From Albula goreensis (Eukaryota > Chordata > Actinopteri > Albuliformes > Albulidae), in the NCBI GenBank assembly GCA_022829145.1, contig CM040761.1, positions 13,450,245 through 13,514,244 on the forward strand: 64,000 bases of DNA, given 5' to 3'. This document shows positions 43,202-58,200 of this stretch, piece after piece. A program made the position numbers and the translations under genes. Numbering within the stretch: the stretch's first letter is position 1; the number at the start of each line of letters is the position of its first letter. The notes below the pieces were generated by a model. The model was not told the origin of the DNA, made no database searches, and saw only the letters and a list, made by a program, of their open reading frames with translations.

Positions 43202-46200
43202 CTGCAAAGGCACAGATGGAAACACACTGTTAGGGAGGATTTCCAGCACTCATACTGTGTGTCAGTCAGACCACGGTCAAATACTTATTTGAAAGACAAA
43301 TATGTCTCCAGAAGATCGCTGACAATTTTCAAAAAAGCAGACCAGCAGATTTTCCCTTTAATATTGTCAGCAGTCTGCAGGAATTTTACCGGTGCCTTAC
43401 TGCTTTATGCATTTCAAATAATTACTGGTGAGAAAGACTTGAAATTAAAACACAAGCTATTAGAAAACTTTAATTTCACTGCATTTATTATTAATAAAGC
43501 CATGGAATTCATAGATTCTTGGTGAGAAGAAGATTCTTGGTGTGGGGGAGTTACCACAGTGGGGGATGTTGGTGACCCGGAGCTTGTAGGCCAGGAGTGC
43601 AGAGGGTCACTGCTTGGGGCGTCCCAGATGGAAGAAGATGTCGGCCCAAACTTAGACCAGTTTGCTGGGGCTCCTGACTCTTGGGGAAACCCATGCTAAA
43701 CACTGAACACAGAACAATCCGAGTTAGCCCCAAAAGAATTAGGACAGTGGAGCTGTACAAAGTAACTTCAGCCGCAGCTCTAGGCTATATAATACTTTTC
43801 CAGGGTATAATACTTTTCCTCTTCATACCTCTGGTCAGGTTGAAGTTGTTGTTGGGTCCAAATGCTGAAAAGGAGTTCTGGGAATTGTAGTCCATGGTGG
43901 TGTTTTCAATGGGGCTCCACAAGCCAGAACTAGATGGAAACAGGCCATAATGAAGAAGCAAGTCTGACTGTCAGAGCTTAACTATTTAACATAACAGGAT
44001 TCTGCCGGTGGATTTACCTGTCTGAACCATCGCTCTCAACCGACGTCATGTAAGGATGGCACATCTTTTCCAGACTTTCGGGCTTACTGACGGCTGCCCT
44101 CATAGGCCCACTGCCACCTGAGAACACAGTATTAGCCCAAGTCAATTCACTGAACAGAACAGACATACAGACATGCCTGGTATCCAAAGCATTGTCAGAC
44201 AACTTACCAGGGCTTTTGTCGTAACCTGCCGCTACAGCTGCAAAAGTAGGGTTTCCGTTTTTGCCAGGAAGAGAGGTTGATTTTGCCAGCTTGTGCTTGT
44301 TTGTGCTTGCTTTCTGCAGTCCTGCCTCACTGCAAACAAAAGTGTACACTGCATCAGATAAGCCATAGGCCTTTATTGGTAGATAATGCTGAGGGGCCCA
44401 GTTCTGACACAAAGGCAGACAGTATATGCAGCAGTATTGCATGTCAATGTGCAGGCTGGCTTTGGATGTCTGAAGTGTAACCTGGACATCTATTCAACTT
44501 AGAAAAGAATATCAGCCGTGAAATATGATACCCCTAACTAAATGTTTGCTTGTACCTTTTTACCCCAGATTTTCAGATCATATGCACAATATACTAAGTG
44601 TCCTTGGGTCTGCATGTGTTGAGATGTACTGCTGAAGGCTGCAGCAGCTATTGATGTGCATGCTTCTAATTGTGATCTCTGGTTGAGACATTTGGGGTCA
44701 AAATGTCAGTATTTCCTAGTTAATGTTGAAAAAAACCAGGAAGAGGTCACACTGACTTTTGAAGGTGTGGTGGTTCTGTAGAGATCTTACCTCTTGGAAT
44801 TGAGCACGCTGCTGTAAGTTCCCCTGGGTACCTGGCTCAGGGAGGTGGGCGGAGGGGAGCAGGTCCTGGAGACTGCAGAGATTGACCTCTTTAGGAAGGG
44901 GTCTGCATTCATGGTCTGCAGGGAGATCTGCTGCAAGCTGTCTGTGGCTGGGAGGCAGGGCCAAAGGAGACAAGGATAAGGTCAACTGAGTGATTCCCAG
45001 CCTGCAGGCTAATCCACCTAACAATGCAGCCTATACAATTTGGCATGGAAAATGGATTACAGCAGATACACACACTGGGAATATTTCCTCTTCTACAACC
45101 GGAAGTGATGACAAAATACACTATATACTTGCAAAGGTAAACTTTTGTGGTGTCTGACATTATACACAATCTGTGGGGACAGGTGATTCAAACTGTCATC
45201 ATAAATGTGAGTTCTTGACTTACAGCTGTGGGAGTTATGTAGGGGTACGGAGTCCCATTCTGGAGGAGAAGAGTCCTTCTCCCCCTCTGAACTGCTGCTG
45301 TGGCCAAGCTCCTGCCCCAAACTGCCTGAAAGGAGCTTCACCAAGGGAGATGGACGGCAGTCCTCCAGCTTCCCACAGGACACTGGGGAGGTGGGGGAAG
45401 AGACCATAGAGAATGGTTGCACCTCAAAATCACCTGAGAAAAATTCATTCACAATTCCAGTGTGAGTCAAATCAAAGTCGAATCATCAAGGTAAAACAAT
45501 GCAGGACACTACAAGACACAAAGAGACCAACCTTTCTGTCTCTGAAGAGTCTTTGTTTTTGGGCCGCTTGCTAGGGCCGGGTGCCCAAGGCTTTTTGATG
45601 TGAAGTTCTTGCGCTGTTTGTTTTCCAGGGGTGTGATATAGGGCAGCTCCAGTGAGCTAGGGGAACAAAGTTAACAGTGGTGACGGTTGGAGACCCACTG
45701 AGAAGTGTACATCGGCTGCAATTCTGATAGGAGACTGTGCATACCTGGACTTCAGATCAGCTTGGCTATCCTTCTTTGTATTGCATGTTTTCTTGCTGTT
45801 GGGTTTTGTGTAGAACACTGGAGCTTCCTCTTTCTCCTTATCCAGAGGTGCCGATCTGCTTTTCTTCACTGATTCCTGGGTAATTGAACAGGAGGCATGC
45901 ATACGCTCATGTCAACAAAACATAATAATCCAAAATCATGCATGTGTAGCTGCTAATGGCTTTGGCAGGTGCCTCCTTGAGGCACATCTTTGTTATAAGT
46001 CAGTGCAGTGGGTACCTCTTTCAGGCCGATGTCCATGTCAGGGTTGGAGGTCTCAGTGGTGGTGGATGAGCTGTCCTCGTTGTCCATCAGTGCTTCTCTG
46101 AGATCATCGCCCTGTGGCTTTCCCTTTGTCCTGCGCTCCTTTTCTTCCCGTTTCTTCTGTGCCTTGGACTTACGCTGGACTTTCCCTTTTGTTACTGCGG

Positions 46201-49200
46201 CTTCAGACAGAGGTGGAATGCAGCATTATACTTTGGTCAATCTTAAATGCTTATATAAATGGCAATATTAAGCCAACAGTGCAGCGAAATATAAATGTGC
46301 GTATGCCAAGACTACAATGCACAGATGCATTTCTGCAGTTATGGTGTTAGACCCAGATTTAAGCTGGACACTAATCAGAGACTCCACCTCAATTTCCACC
46401 TCAACAGCAGCTCTCTGTTCTGCAGATTTTTGCCATGTGTGTTTTTCCTCTTACCTTTGCCGTGTGTGTTTTGGGACTCCTCGGACTCCTGGAACACCTC
46501 CATGGGGGGTGACTCGGGCCGCTCCAGGTCCTTGTCCATGACCTCTATGAGGCTGGTGTAGTCAGAGTCCTCCGAACTGTGGCGGAGCCCCTTCTGTGAC
46601 TGCTGAGGCACTGTTGGTGTGGTGGTCTGCTGTTCTTGGAGGTTCTGGTTTTGGTTCTGCTTGCCACGCGCCTTCCGACTGGTCCCGTCTGAGCCCGGGC
46701 CGCTCCTGGGCCCGAACTGCGTGGGAGTCCTGCCATAACCCATTTTGGACCTTATACTGTCCAGATCTGCTGAGGCCCGGTTGTGGCCAGACTGCCTGCT
46801 GCTGCCTCGTGAAACAGAGCTGCCTGAACTGTACACTCCACGTGCTGAGCTGTGGTTTGAGTCATTATATTCATTCAAGCTGAGGGGAACAAAGACACAT
46901 CAGTGCTGGGGTGGAGGATGAATATTAAATGAATAGATAAGTGTAAACCCTAACCTGTGTGTGGGTATGAGATGAGTCAATGCATTTAGCTTTTTTGATT
47001 TTTGTGTGCAATGATTAGCAATAGCACCTTCCAAAAAGAGTGTTGCATTTATCTCCAAAACATTTGTGGCAAAACAAGAATCAACTTTATCTGGAAATCA
47101 ACCTTGGCCATCCCAGTCTCCAGTTATGGTACAATTATTAAAAAGTGAAAGCCTCTTCAGATTCCACTTACTTTGCATCAGTCTGAATTCGTACTATTTC
47201 CCTGAGATCAAAGGGTCTCCCAGTCTCCATGTGAGAGCTGGATGGTTCGAAACACAGCCTCTTCTTAAATGGCTCCCATATTCCCTGGGCTTCTAGGAAG
47301 GCTGTTGCAATTACTAAAAGAAACATGGAGCTGCACACAAACACATCCATTTTAGCCATCAGTATGGTCCACTCAGATAATGACAATAGGCATTCATGCA
47401 AAACCAGGGACTACTTATTTTTTTGTTGTATTATTCAGAGAACAACATGCAATAGAAAGATGAACACGGAGCCACTCACACCAGGAGAGCCCATACTTTC
47501 AAGGGCATGTGAAACAACTACACATCAAGAGTGTTGCTGACCATCAGTTCAGCAAAGATGACCTCATCACCCCCCCCTTACCTCATGATGAGGGAGATGG
47601 TGATGTAGAACTCCAGCTCCCAGTTGGGTCTGGGCAGGGCCTCCGCACACAATCCCAGCATGTGATAAGGGAGTGAGGCGTTCAGGACGAACACGAACAC
47701 TGAGCCCGCTGCCGTCACCAGACGCAGCTCGCGGACCACTCGCGAGGTGGTGAAATCGGGCGTAAACCTGCCGCGAGGAACACGCAAGACGTGGCTTTAA
47801 AAAGTCTAACACGACGAACATTTATATTCTTGAAAATGTTCTATGACCCCAGCCATTTGAAAATAAAACCTTTTCAGATATATTGTATAACTCATCATTT
47901 GTTTCTTTCAGTACTCACAGTATGACAATTTCTTTTGAAGTGTTTGGTTTAAGTGCAAATTCTTGACAGTTGAGAACTTTGAATCCATATCCTTCGCAGG
48001 AGTATCCGCTTATTTCAGTGGACTGGATGTAAATGGGGAGCTGTCCTGTGTTTTCAGCTTTGAATGTTCTTCTGAGAGTGAAGTTTGGCTCCTTTAATTT
48101 ACCTTCTGCAAATAGGTTAGAGTGGACAGAAATACATAGGTTCATGCAACTGGTTTTGTTTATTCAAATATAAAGACCACACATGAATAACACAGAGAGT
48201 AATTTCAGTTGTTCTAAATACCAACACGTACAGTTCACTTTTTTAACACTTTTGCTTTTTCTCTCATTTTGGAATGCCCAACGATATACACAATCCTTAC
48301 TCACTCACTGCCACACCTCTGCTGTTGTTTCAGTGGAGCACAGACAAGCATTTACTCTCCACTGAAACACACAGTGTCAAACGCTGTCTCTCCTCACACC
48401 AACAAGGGTCACTGCTGAGCAATGAGATGCAGGTATCCCTGCTGACTGTCTGGTACTGTAGGTGCCATCCACTCACTATAACAGTGCCTTAACAAGATGG
48501 CCCACCCGGAAAATCAGAGAAATCATTTAGGTCATTTTCAACCTGAATTCACCACGATATCTTTAGGAAATATTTTCTTGTCTGACAGATGACAGATGAC
48601 ACATTTGCCTGTGTTACACAGGATTCATTGGGCCAAGGCCAAAGTCACTCACTTGCTGAGCAGTCCTTCAGCAGAGCCTCAGTCATCTTGAACCTCAGAG
48701 AGCTTCCGGGCCCCGGGGACTTGCCAGCCACCTTCAGGCTCTCGCTGGTGCCCTGGCCCTGAACGAGCAGGTAGTCCACCACCGTCAGGTTGTTCCTGTG
48801 ATGCCAAAAACCAATCCTCACTCACTGGAGAACAGTGCACCTGGGTCAAACACTGCATTCCCACCCCCTTTCAATACCCATATGAGTCCTGCAGGTTATG
48901 ACATTTCAGAAGAACTGTGTAGCTTTGCCAATGCTTAGAATTCTTTAAATACAGAATTATGGAATTGTCTGAATTGAGTACATGTTTTCATTAGTAATGT
49001 GATTGTATGAGAATTTTAAGGGATTTGGAGGGCCTTTTTCAAATGTTACATTTTAAGTCAAAACATGGTCATTTCAATTTGTGTTCAACAATCTCTGGTC
49101 ATCAAAAATGAATGTATAGAGATTTTTCTCTTTGAACTGTCAATGCATAATTTTAATCACTTATTTCCTTGCAGCAATTTGTCATCTTGAAATGCACAGG

Positions 49201-52200
49201 CTGCTTTGGTGGGTGTAACACATCCCTGCAAGCTCACAGCATGGGGGAGACATGCAGACAGTAGGTTAAATGTGATTGGCTTATTAAAATGAAGCCCTAT
49301 TGACATGTCACAAATGAAACATATTTCGACCAATTAGTAAAATAGCCTGGGGTTTTCAACTTCTGACCCTAAGAGTGCTGATCTCATCCCTCTCATTTCC
49401 TGCTATTTGTGAATACCATCGCAAATGCAAGAAAAACTAATTTTGACTGTACAGGCAATTCAGTATTGGGCTGCAAGAGTATCATACCACAATGCTATAT
49501 CCTGTTTGGGTGGTTTTAACATGATGTGTTGGGACACACCCAATCAGAGAATGCCACCAGCACTGGCTTAGTCATGTAAGGGACAGTATTATAAATGGGT
49601 CACTATGACTTAACAGATAGAGATAATGTCCAGGAAAGCTTTCCCCCTAGATCATGAATTATGAATCTCAAAAGGATTAAAACTTCATGAAAATTTGACA
49701 TTACTTGCCTACTCAATTATTGAAATAATGATAATTCAGACTTAGTTAAATTAATGTTGTTTTGAACCGATGACTAAGATTCAACTTAAATTGACTGTTT
49801 TAATACTGGTGCAACCAAATAATTTGAGATTCTGAGGAGGACTTAGAGAGCAGCAATAACTCAAAGTCTATCCCCATTTACAATAATAGTTCTGTAACAA
49901 CACTGATGAACTCTAGTACATGCTTACTGATATCTACTGATACATGCCTACACAGAGAGCATTACCTAATAGCAGCTGTACTCAAAGTTCAGAGTGGGTG
50001 GTCACCATGGACGAGCATTAACATTCATTACGACTGAAGACTGTCCATCACTCTGGCACTAGGGACCCTAGAGGCACATTAGATAATTAACCACCTAGAG
50101 GTTAAAGGGGTCAATGGGAGAGGATTCTTTATGTCTGTCCCCAATAACCCTCCCCCAGGACTGGCCTACAGGGAAGTACATGTATGTGCAATGGGTGAGC
50201 AGGTTTGGATTGGTAGATTTATAGTTCATTGTTCAAATGGCAGGGTGAGTGACAGAGAATGTTTTACTGAGGACAAGCCTACGTGGCTGTCAGAGGACAT
50301 ACCCTACCTGACAATGAGGAGGGAGGAGACAGTGTGGTTGGTGACAGGGGTGAACTTCACTGTGAAGGACTTGGCTTCTCCAGGCAACAGTAGGAGATTG
50401 TAAACAAAAGAGTGTGACGGTCCTTCTACAAACCCTCTGCTGCTCTTCATGAAGGAGGTCTGCCAGAGGAAAGGGGACGTTCAGTCATTCAGCCTGTACA
50501 TGACAGCATCAGACATGTATACATACATGACTCAGCGTCAACATTTCTTTTCCTTTCCCTGAAAGAGGAAGTGGGTGAGAAATCTACTTGCTGGTACAAT
50601 CATTTGTAGCTGCCCTGATATGAAGTAATTCAACAGGAATACAAAACGAATAAACAAACACTGTTTGTGTAACAATAAACAGTAAAGAGAATTACACGTT
50701 TCAATTGTGACAATGCACTGAGCTGCCTGAGCCTTGCTTGGTAAATGTTTTTTAAATCTCTCTCAAGCCCTGCCTCATTAGCCCCATGTTTTCCTTCCCC
50801 CTCACTAAGCCATCTCTCAATCATCCAGCCCAAGCTGAACTCTGGGGATGGCACGTTTCATACAGAATGTGAAGAATGCTCGCCTCTTTTGGTGAGATGC
50901 AATCTCTTGAGTTCTCTTTCTGAAGATTTCCATAAAGAGACCGCATCTTCATTCCACTAATGCATCTCAAAACATGCTTGAAATTTAGCCGATGGGAGTG
51001 GAATTAACAGAGAATATGTCTCAGAAGGAAAACATATTATTGTGTGCTATACAAAACAATCTAATCTTCAATAACAATAAACCACATCCATAACATTTAG
51101 GTACTTCCCCCGGTAATTAGGTAATTAATGGAGCTCTGAACCCTGATCATGTAATAAATGGATACTGTATAATATCTGTGAATGATTACTGTATCATAGA
51201 TTTGGGCAATGTTTGCTACTCTTTACAACCCCTAAAACAAAATTTTGCACAAGTACAAGTCACACAGTGTACCCTTTCAGTACATTGTAGCATTACATAC
51301 TTGGTTCTTGTGAACCCGAAACTCCAGTGTGCTGGTACTGATGTTGTAGGTTGTTCCCAACGTGAGTCTACGGAAATAAACGACACGATGAGGTCATCCA
51401 CTGGGAAGGAGTTCCTGAGTTATTTTGGGCTACTGCTGTGAACTTCAACAGACTCCTTGAATAGGGCCTTACAATGAATTCTCCCAGAGCCTTCTCTGGT
51501 CAAAGTAGATTTATTCTATGCAGTGTGCAATGCTGACATGAATCATCCTGCAGATCACAACACTGAGTCATAATCACACAATGAACAGCTGCCACTCCAG
51601 CTCAATGACATCAACACAATATGGAAGCTTGTGACATGGCATTATAAAACGTTGCATGCTGTTATATATTTCTGCAAAGTTGTGCTTTATGAACACAATA
51701 AAAATAAATTATAAACCTCTTGGCACTGCAGATATTGTGCCATTAGGGTTGTAATATTACTCCACTATACTTGTTAATTTTTATAAAATAGATCAAATTG
51801 AATATTGGGTTCCTGCAGTCTAAGAACAAGAAAGCACAGTATTACAAACATTTAGATGTGAACTACTGTAAATGAGTGGAAACAAGTAGCTTTCCTAAAT
51901 TTCCTATGGAAATGCAGAGAGGATTTCTTCCAACCAAAGGATGTCAACTTACCCGTTAACTAGTTTTTCTGCAACAATAGAGGGGTTGGAATACATAGCT
52001 AAAGGGATGACCTGAACATAGACTGGTATGTCTGCTGTGTTTTCTAAAACCACATCCTCCTCCTGTGAACAGATAAAGAATACACAGACATAAAGTATGA
52101 GTCAGTGATGAGCCAGTGATAGCCAAACACAACATGACTTCACACTTTGGGCACGTGCAGGGCCGCTGTGTGATTTCACTCCTGGAAGCAGCACACAGCC

Positions 52201-55200
52201 CTGACACACCGACTCCACAGAGGAAAGTGCCATAGCTGCAGTACAGCTGTACAGTTCAAGTACATTTATTCAGAGGCAGTGCCCTGTTGAGCCACAAGGG
52301 GGCACAGCCTTCCCTATGCTGCGGGCCAAAGTCAAATATTCCAATACAGTCATTAGGTAAATCTTGCAGCACATTTAAAGGGCTGTTTGCAAAGAATATA
52401 TTGCCATTAAAAAAGCTGTGAAAAATAACAGAATATGAGTAAAAAAAACAACAAAAAAAAAACTCAAGACTCCTCAAATATGAAAGAGATTAAAATTGCA
52501 TGGTGCAGCTATTTTGTGTTTGTTTCTACATAGTCATAGAAGCAGGCTTGCTTAAACCTTCATCATATATGCATGCACATATGGTTATGGTCACTCTACA
52601 TACACGAGGACATACACACGGTGTGGCTCTTAAATAATGAGACTGGGCTCATGCAAGTCGAACCACAGCATGCATGTGCAAACAATGTGGTATACATCGA
52701 CCAATAGGCAAGCATAAACAACCCCTGAAAGTTTCAATCCCATCGCGTCTTCAGTTCTGTTTTGCATCGCTTGAAGTAGACGTGTTTTTCTTGAGCATTA
52801 GTCTCATTATTTAATAGCCACATCTTGTGTACACAGTGGCTTCACAGTGCCACACACAGCACTGCTGTACACTCCAAACAGCCACAGATCTGCACAGACT
52901 GATCTGTGTGCAGACTTACAGAGGAGCTGTTGGTGACGGTCAAAGGGAACAGGATGTGACGTGACGAGTTGATTATTGACGGCCATGTCATCTGTGCCAT
53001 AACTTTAGCCTGAACGTTTTTCTGAAGATCAGTGTTGACCTCAAACACGGCCTCGACCCTTCAAGAGAGGACAAACATTTTAGGCTCCCTCAAAAATGTA
53101 AGCAGAGCTCAAAGATACAGCTGCACAAAATTGACAATTACAAAGCCTTGGCAACACAACCTAAAACAAAAGTGTAAGTAGCAGACATCTCATGACTTAC
53201 TCGTGCCCTGAGTTTTCCTTCAGTTCTCTCCATCTTTTTAGAAGCTTTTGATGTAAATCGACATCGGAGTCCCACATATCCTCTTGCATTGCAAATTCAG
53301 GCAATTTAGACTCAGCTGTGAAAGCAATTGGTTTGAAATGTAATGTCACATAGGAAAAAGGAAGAAAAAAAATGTAAAACTATCCACCCATGCACATTTC
53401 AAAAACAGGTAAGAAAATCAGCTATTTGAGCATACTTACATTTAATCTGAAATGGTAATCCAACATAACAGTGATCCCCACACTGTAAACTAGCATCAAA
53501 ATAAATATTTGCTACCTGCAAGACAAAAAAAAAAAAAGACACTGAATGTAAGTACTCATTGAGTGTATGTATGTAAACTCATTTTATATCAGTTTGCCAT
53601 GTTTTATCATCCCTGTGATAGGGGTTGCTGCTGGCTGTAGAGTAGTGATCTCAAACTCCAGTCCTGAAGGGTCACAGTGCCTGCTGGTTAATGTGGTTTT
53701 CTTTCAATTAGCCATCATGAATGATTTGGGTTCTTTAGCCAATGAATGCCTTAAAGAGAGCGCTTTAATGCTGAAGGACACCATGACTCCACCACACACT
53801 CCGGCCCTCCGGGACACCCCTGCTCCTACCTTGGACTTGCGCCTGGGCTCCAGCTCGTCTTTGCTGCTCCTGAGGCGCTTGGGGTAGAAGCGCGGGTCTT
53901 CTGTGAGTGCGCGGATGTGCTGCAGCTTCACCTTCTGTGTGAAGGAGCTCATGATGCTAAGAGCCTGGTGCACCACTTTCCCCTGTGAATGATGCACACC
54001 GACACCAATGTTAACAGCACCATTTAAAAACACTATGTGGGTACGGTCCTGTCCACATTTACATGTCCAAAAAGAAAGGTCATTAGGAAAATAAAAACCT
54101 TTATTACATCGCACTGAAAAACATAATTTTGTGTATCACACTCAAACATATAGTAAAATGTATTATTTTTATCACATATATGAGACAAAAGGGAGTTTCA
54201 TAAATACACGGTTGGCCTTGCTGCTGCATCCAGAGATGCTAAAACAATTAAAGAGGTTAACAAGGCTTTGCTGATTACCTCTTGGAATCTGGGGACAAAC
54301 TCCCCGTTCTCTGCATTCCAATGCTTACAGTCAATATGTAGCGCACTCTAGAGCCACACGCGCAAAACAAGCCACAGCTTGTGAGGCATTCAGAAGAGGA
54401 CAGTACCACACTGTGCCAAAACCCTCCCCACAGGACGCCAAAGTAATGTGAGAGAATGATGGGAATCGGAAACGTTATTGTGGTCTTGCGAATGTACGCC
54501 TTCCCTGGGAAAGCACGAGAAAAATTCTATGCCCATATTCAATGGTATGGGGCTTAGGCTGGGAAAAGTGTGGGTGAGCAGAGGGAGAACTCACTGGAAA
54601 GGAGGGCGGAAGGACAATGTGCTTTGGTGTGCTGACCAATGTGCCCACGGCTATGACTGCTTTCACCGGTATCGTTAATATCTGGGAAATGAAAGAAGAG
54701 CTTGTGTTAAAAAGCTGTTTAACAATGTTATATTACATTAAGAGTTGCTCTGTGCCACAGAATAGCCGCTGGCTGGACGTATCCATTGATGACTCACCTC
54801 ATAATCTGTTGTGATGTGTACGGCGCCATCGTGTTTGCCTTTTAGGTCCTTCGCTACCAGCGTGACCCGGAACAAAGCGTAGTAGCCAGAGGCCAGTATT
54901 ACCTGCGGAGGCAAATGCACAAAGTTCTTTCCCAGTGCGGACAAACTCACCTGATTGTGCCGACATACAATGCTGTATTCAGCTCTGTCACAAAGCTAGA
55001 GTGTCAATGCAATCTTTGAGGTAATTTCTGTTCCTCCTTCAACTCTAAGTTGTCACAGATGTAACCATTTGCACAAATACCAGAGAAGAATCCAGGTGAA
55101 TACCAGGCAGCTTCAGAGAGGCTTTCTCTAGTGATGTTTTACAGAAGTATGGCATTCCCATAAAATTTTCATGCAATACATAATGGAAAACAAATTGTAA

Positions 55201-58200
55201 TTTCTCTGTATAGAAGTGATCTATTCCTTCATGTTCTTGCCCTTAATCTGACCTCAACAGATGTATCACACTTTGAGACAAGTTGCTCTGACACCTCAAA
55301 CGGAGGTGTGCTTACAGTTTTCTGATCAGATGCAGACATGGACTGCAGCTCTCTCCTCCTGGACAGCACTGTGCTCCTGTTTCCCTGCTCCGACCTGAGC
55401 AGCTCCATGGACAGGCCGTCTCCTGTGACCAGCCAGGACTTGATCTCCAGCTGGAAAGGAGCAGGAAGAATGGTTAGATAACAGTAGAGCACTGGAGCCA
55501 TGCGCAGGAGGGTTTGTGGGAAGGGTCAACCAAGGGTTAGATGTGGGGGGTTGGGGGCGTAGTTGGGGTCACGGTCCTCACCTCAATGGGATTGCTGTTG
55601 ATGACGGCGAAGGTGATGCTGCCGACATCTGAGGCGCTGAGCACGCTAAAGTCCAGGAAGTGCTCCTCTGGACTGGGGGGAAGAACGAGTGGCTGTTCGG
55701 GGGCGGGGGGGCGGGGGGGAGGATGCAAAATCCACAATTTTAATAAGCGACAACAAACTACTCTACTTTGTCTCCAAATGAAGCTTCTCATGAACACCAC
55801 GCGGCCCATGTGGCTCTACTTTTCCCATTACAGAACACAATACAATGTAAGGGTGTATACCAGAGAACACTAATTTCCTTATGCAAAAATGGAATGACTC
55901 CGAATAAGGTCACACTGATATGCCTCATATGGATCTCTAACACACTGTTGTGTATAGTACATTGTTCCTGTCCTTCCCATGGTGCACTGTACCTCCAGGA
56001 AGCCGGTGTAGGCCCGAATGGGCAGGTGGAACTTGGAGGCATTGGTGATGAGCAGTATGTTGCTGTCGATGTGGATGGAGGGCCTGACAGGGCGGAAATG
56101 CAGGGAGAAAACGTACTGCGACTCATGGGGTGGGATTCGGATCGGCCGGGTGAAGTTCAGGATCTGCAGAGAAACAGAACCAGCCCTGTTACAAAGCCAC
56201 TTCAGGGACCCACATAACCAGAGCCCTAAAACACTTCAGAACCCAAAGGATATGACAGGGATCTCAAACTCTGCTCCTAGACCGCTACACTGCCTGCAGG
56301 TTTTTTGGTATCAGCACCAAATGATTAACTGATTGGATGAATAGAACACGTGCCTCGTTTCCTGAATTGGCTGGCTGCTGAATCAAAGAAAATGACTAAA
56401 ACCTGCAGACACTGAAGCCTTTCAGATCATACGGAGGGTGGTGTGGGGTAGGGGGGCAGAGAATTAGATTTGACGTGGGACTGTTTCTCAGCCTCACTCA
56501 GAATCCTGTGGATATCAATCCCTATTTTGTTTCTATGTTAACTACACAAGCCCCTTTTATGGATGTGGATCATCTTCCTTGCCTTCAGCCAACTTGCTCT
56601 GGAAGAGCTCCCTGCATCTAAACCAATGAGGGTGGAAAAACCAACTGGCTGTCTTACAAAGTAAGATGTCCGGTATACTCTGCAATTAAGCAAGCTGTGG
56701 GCACTGTGTAAATGGCACTTCCAAAAAGGAAAAAACCTTAAAGTGTCCGAATTATTACAAACACCCTTTGCTAGACTTTTCAATGAATGGGGGCACTGAA
56801 CATTTGCCAAACTCTCACAGCTGAGTGTCAAGGTCATTGATCTGTTAAGGTCATATTTACTTCTGCATAAAAATACCACCACAGCAGTAGCATAGGACTG
56901 TGTGTTTTCTGCACTGGACCAAGTCTATGGAGGTGACGTGTACATCCAAAAACACTTAACTACATGTGAGATTAATTCTGACACTGCAAGAATGATAAAT
57001 GATTTGCTTGATGTGAGGTGGCACTTCTGGTAAAATTCCATCTCACTACCTGTTAAAAATACAGGCAGGTTTGAGGGAAAACCATAGGGGAAAAGCTTGA
57101 GGGGAAATAGTTTGAGGAAAGACCTGCTATTCACACTAAATGCAGAAATATGTATAACTTGCTTGCCCACAGACACCATTCACTACACAGAAAACACTTA
57201 GAGCAGTGAAGGATAGATTACCCTTTGCTCAGTCCCATAAGCTCTGCAGTACCAGCACAAAGATGCATGCACTAGCGCGTCTTTCTCACCTGGAACATGG
57301 TCTTGGCATCCTCCGGCAGGGAGACGTTATGGATGCGGATGGCGAAGTTGAAGGTGTTGGTGAGGAAGATGGGTCGCTCCACTGGGTCCATGGGACTGTC
57401 TCTGATGTAGAACAGGGTGGCCGTGTGGTCGAAACCCAGGTACCTGCCACACAAAACAAACTCTCGCTAAATCCATTCAGCGTTTTGCTGTTAACGGTTT
57501 ACCTTTCTGTTAAAAGTTTAAACTTAGAACCTGACTGATAGTAGTCATTAAAGATTCCCTGGCACTTCATGGAAAATTAGGGGCTTGCAGGTTCTTTGAT
57601 TATGGCACTCATGCAAATGATAACTGAGTTGAACTCACTGGTTAATCTTGCAACAGAGTTACAGGGTAACCATGCTTCAAATTAAATACATTTAAATAGA
57701 TAGGGACTTATGTAACACTTGATGTATAGATGTCTCTGTATTTAGATATTTTAAATTAAATTACACCACTGATTCCAAGGTACAATCAACGTAATCAACT
57801 ATAGTCCAAGTATTTCAAAATATCTCATGGACAACCCGTCTTTCTAATATTTAATAGCCATATAATTGGATTACTTTCTGTATGTCATGATTTGTACATA
57901 AAAATCCAGATGTCCAAATTTAGACCTTCAAATTTTATCACAGTTACCATTTCAGTTATTGTGCCTAATGGCTGGTAGTGACAGCCACATGTTTTGTCAT
58001 TCAAACTGAGCTCTTACCCCTCTAAAACTTCAGCCTGGTATGGAATTTCCAGTTTAGGATAGCTCTTCTCTTTCGCTTTCACTGTTATTTTACCAAAAAG
58101 CTGTGATGGTCTTCGGAGCTTGGATGCTGGCAAATTATAAATAAAGAAAAATATGAATGCTTATTAAAGTGCTCCAAAAAGAAGATCAATAAAACTCAGG

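Noticed and set aside
43551..43760. Minus-strand frame ending GHQHPPLW over tmem131 exon 36
   Set aside because: After VFSMGFP it no longer resembles TMEM131; the matching continuation is one frame away, so this reading reflects the missing base, not a real alternative end.
47582..48105. Long minus-strand frames read as separate small genes
   Set aside because: They are single exons of tmem131 extended into introns; phases and family matches tie them to their neighbours.
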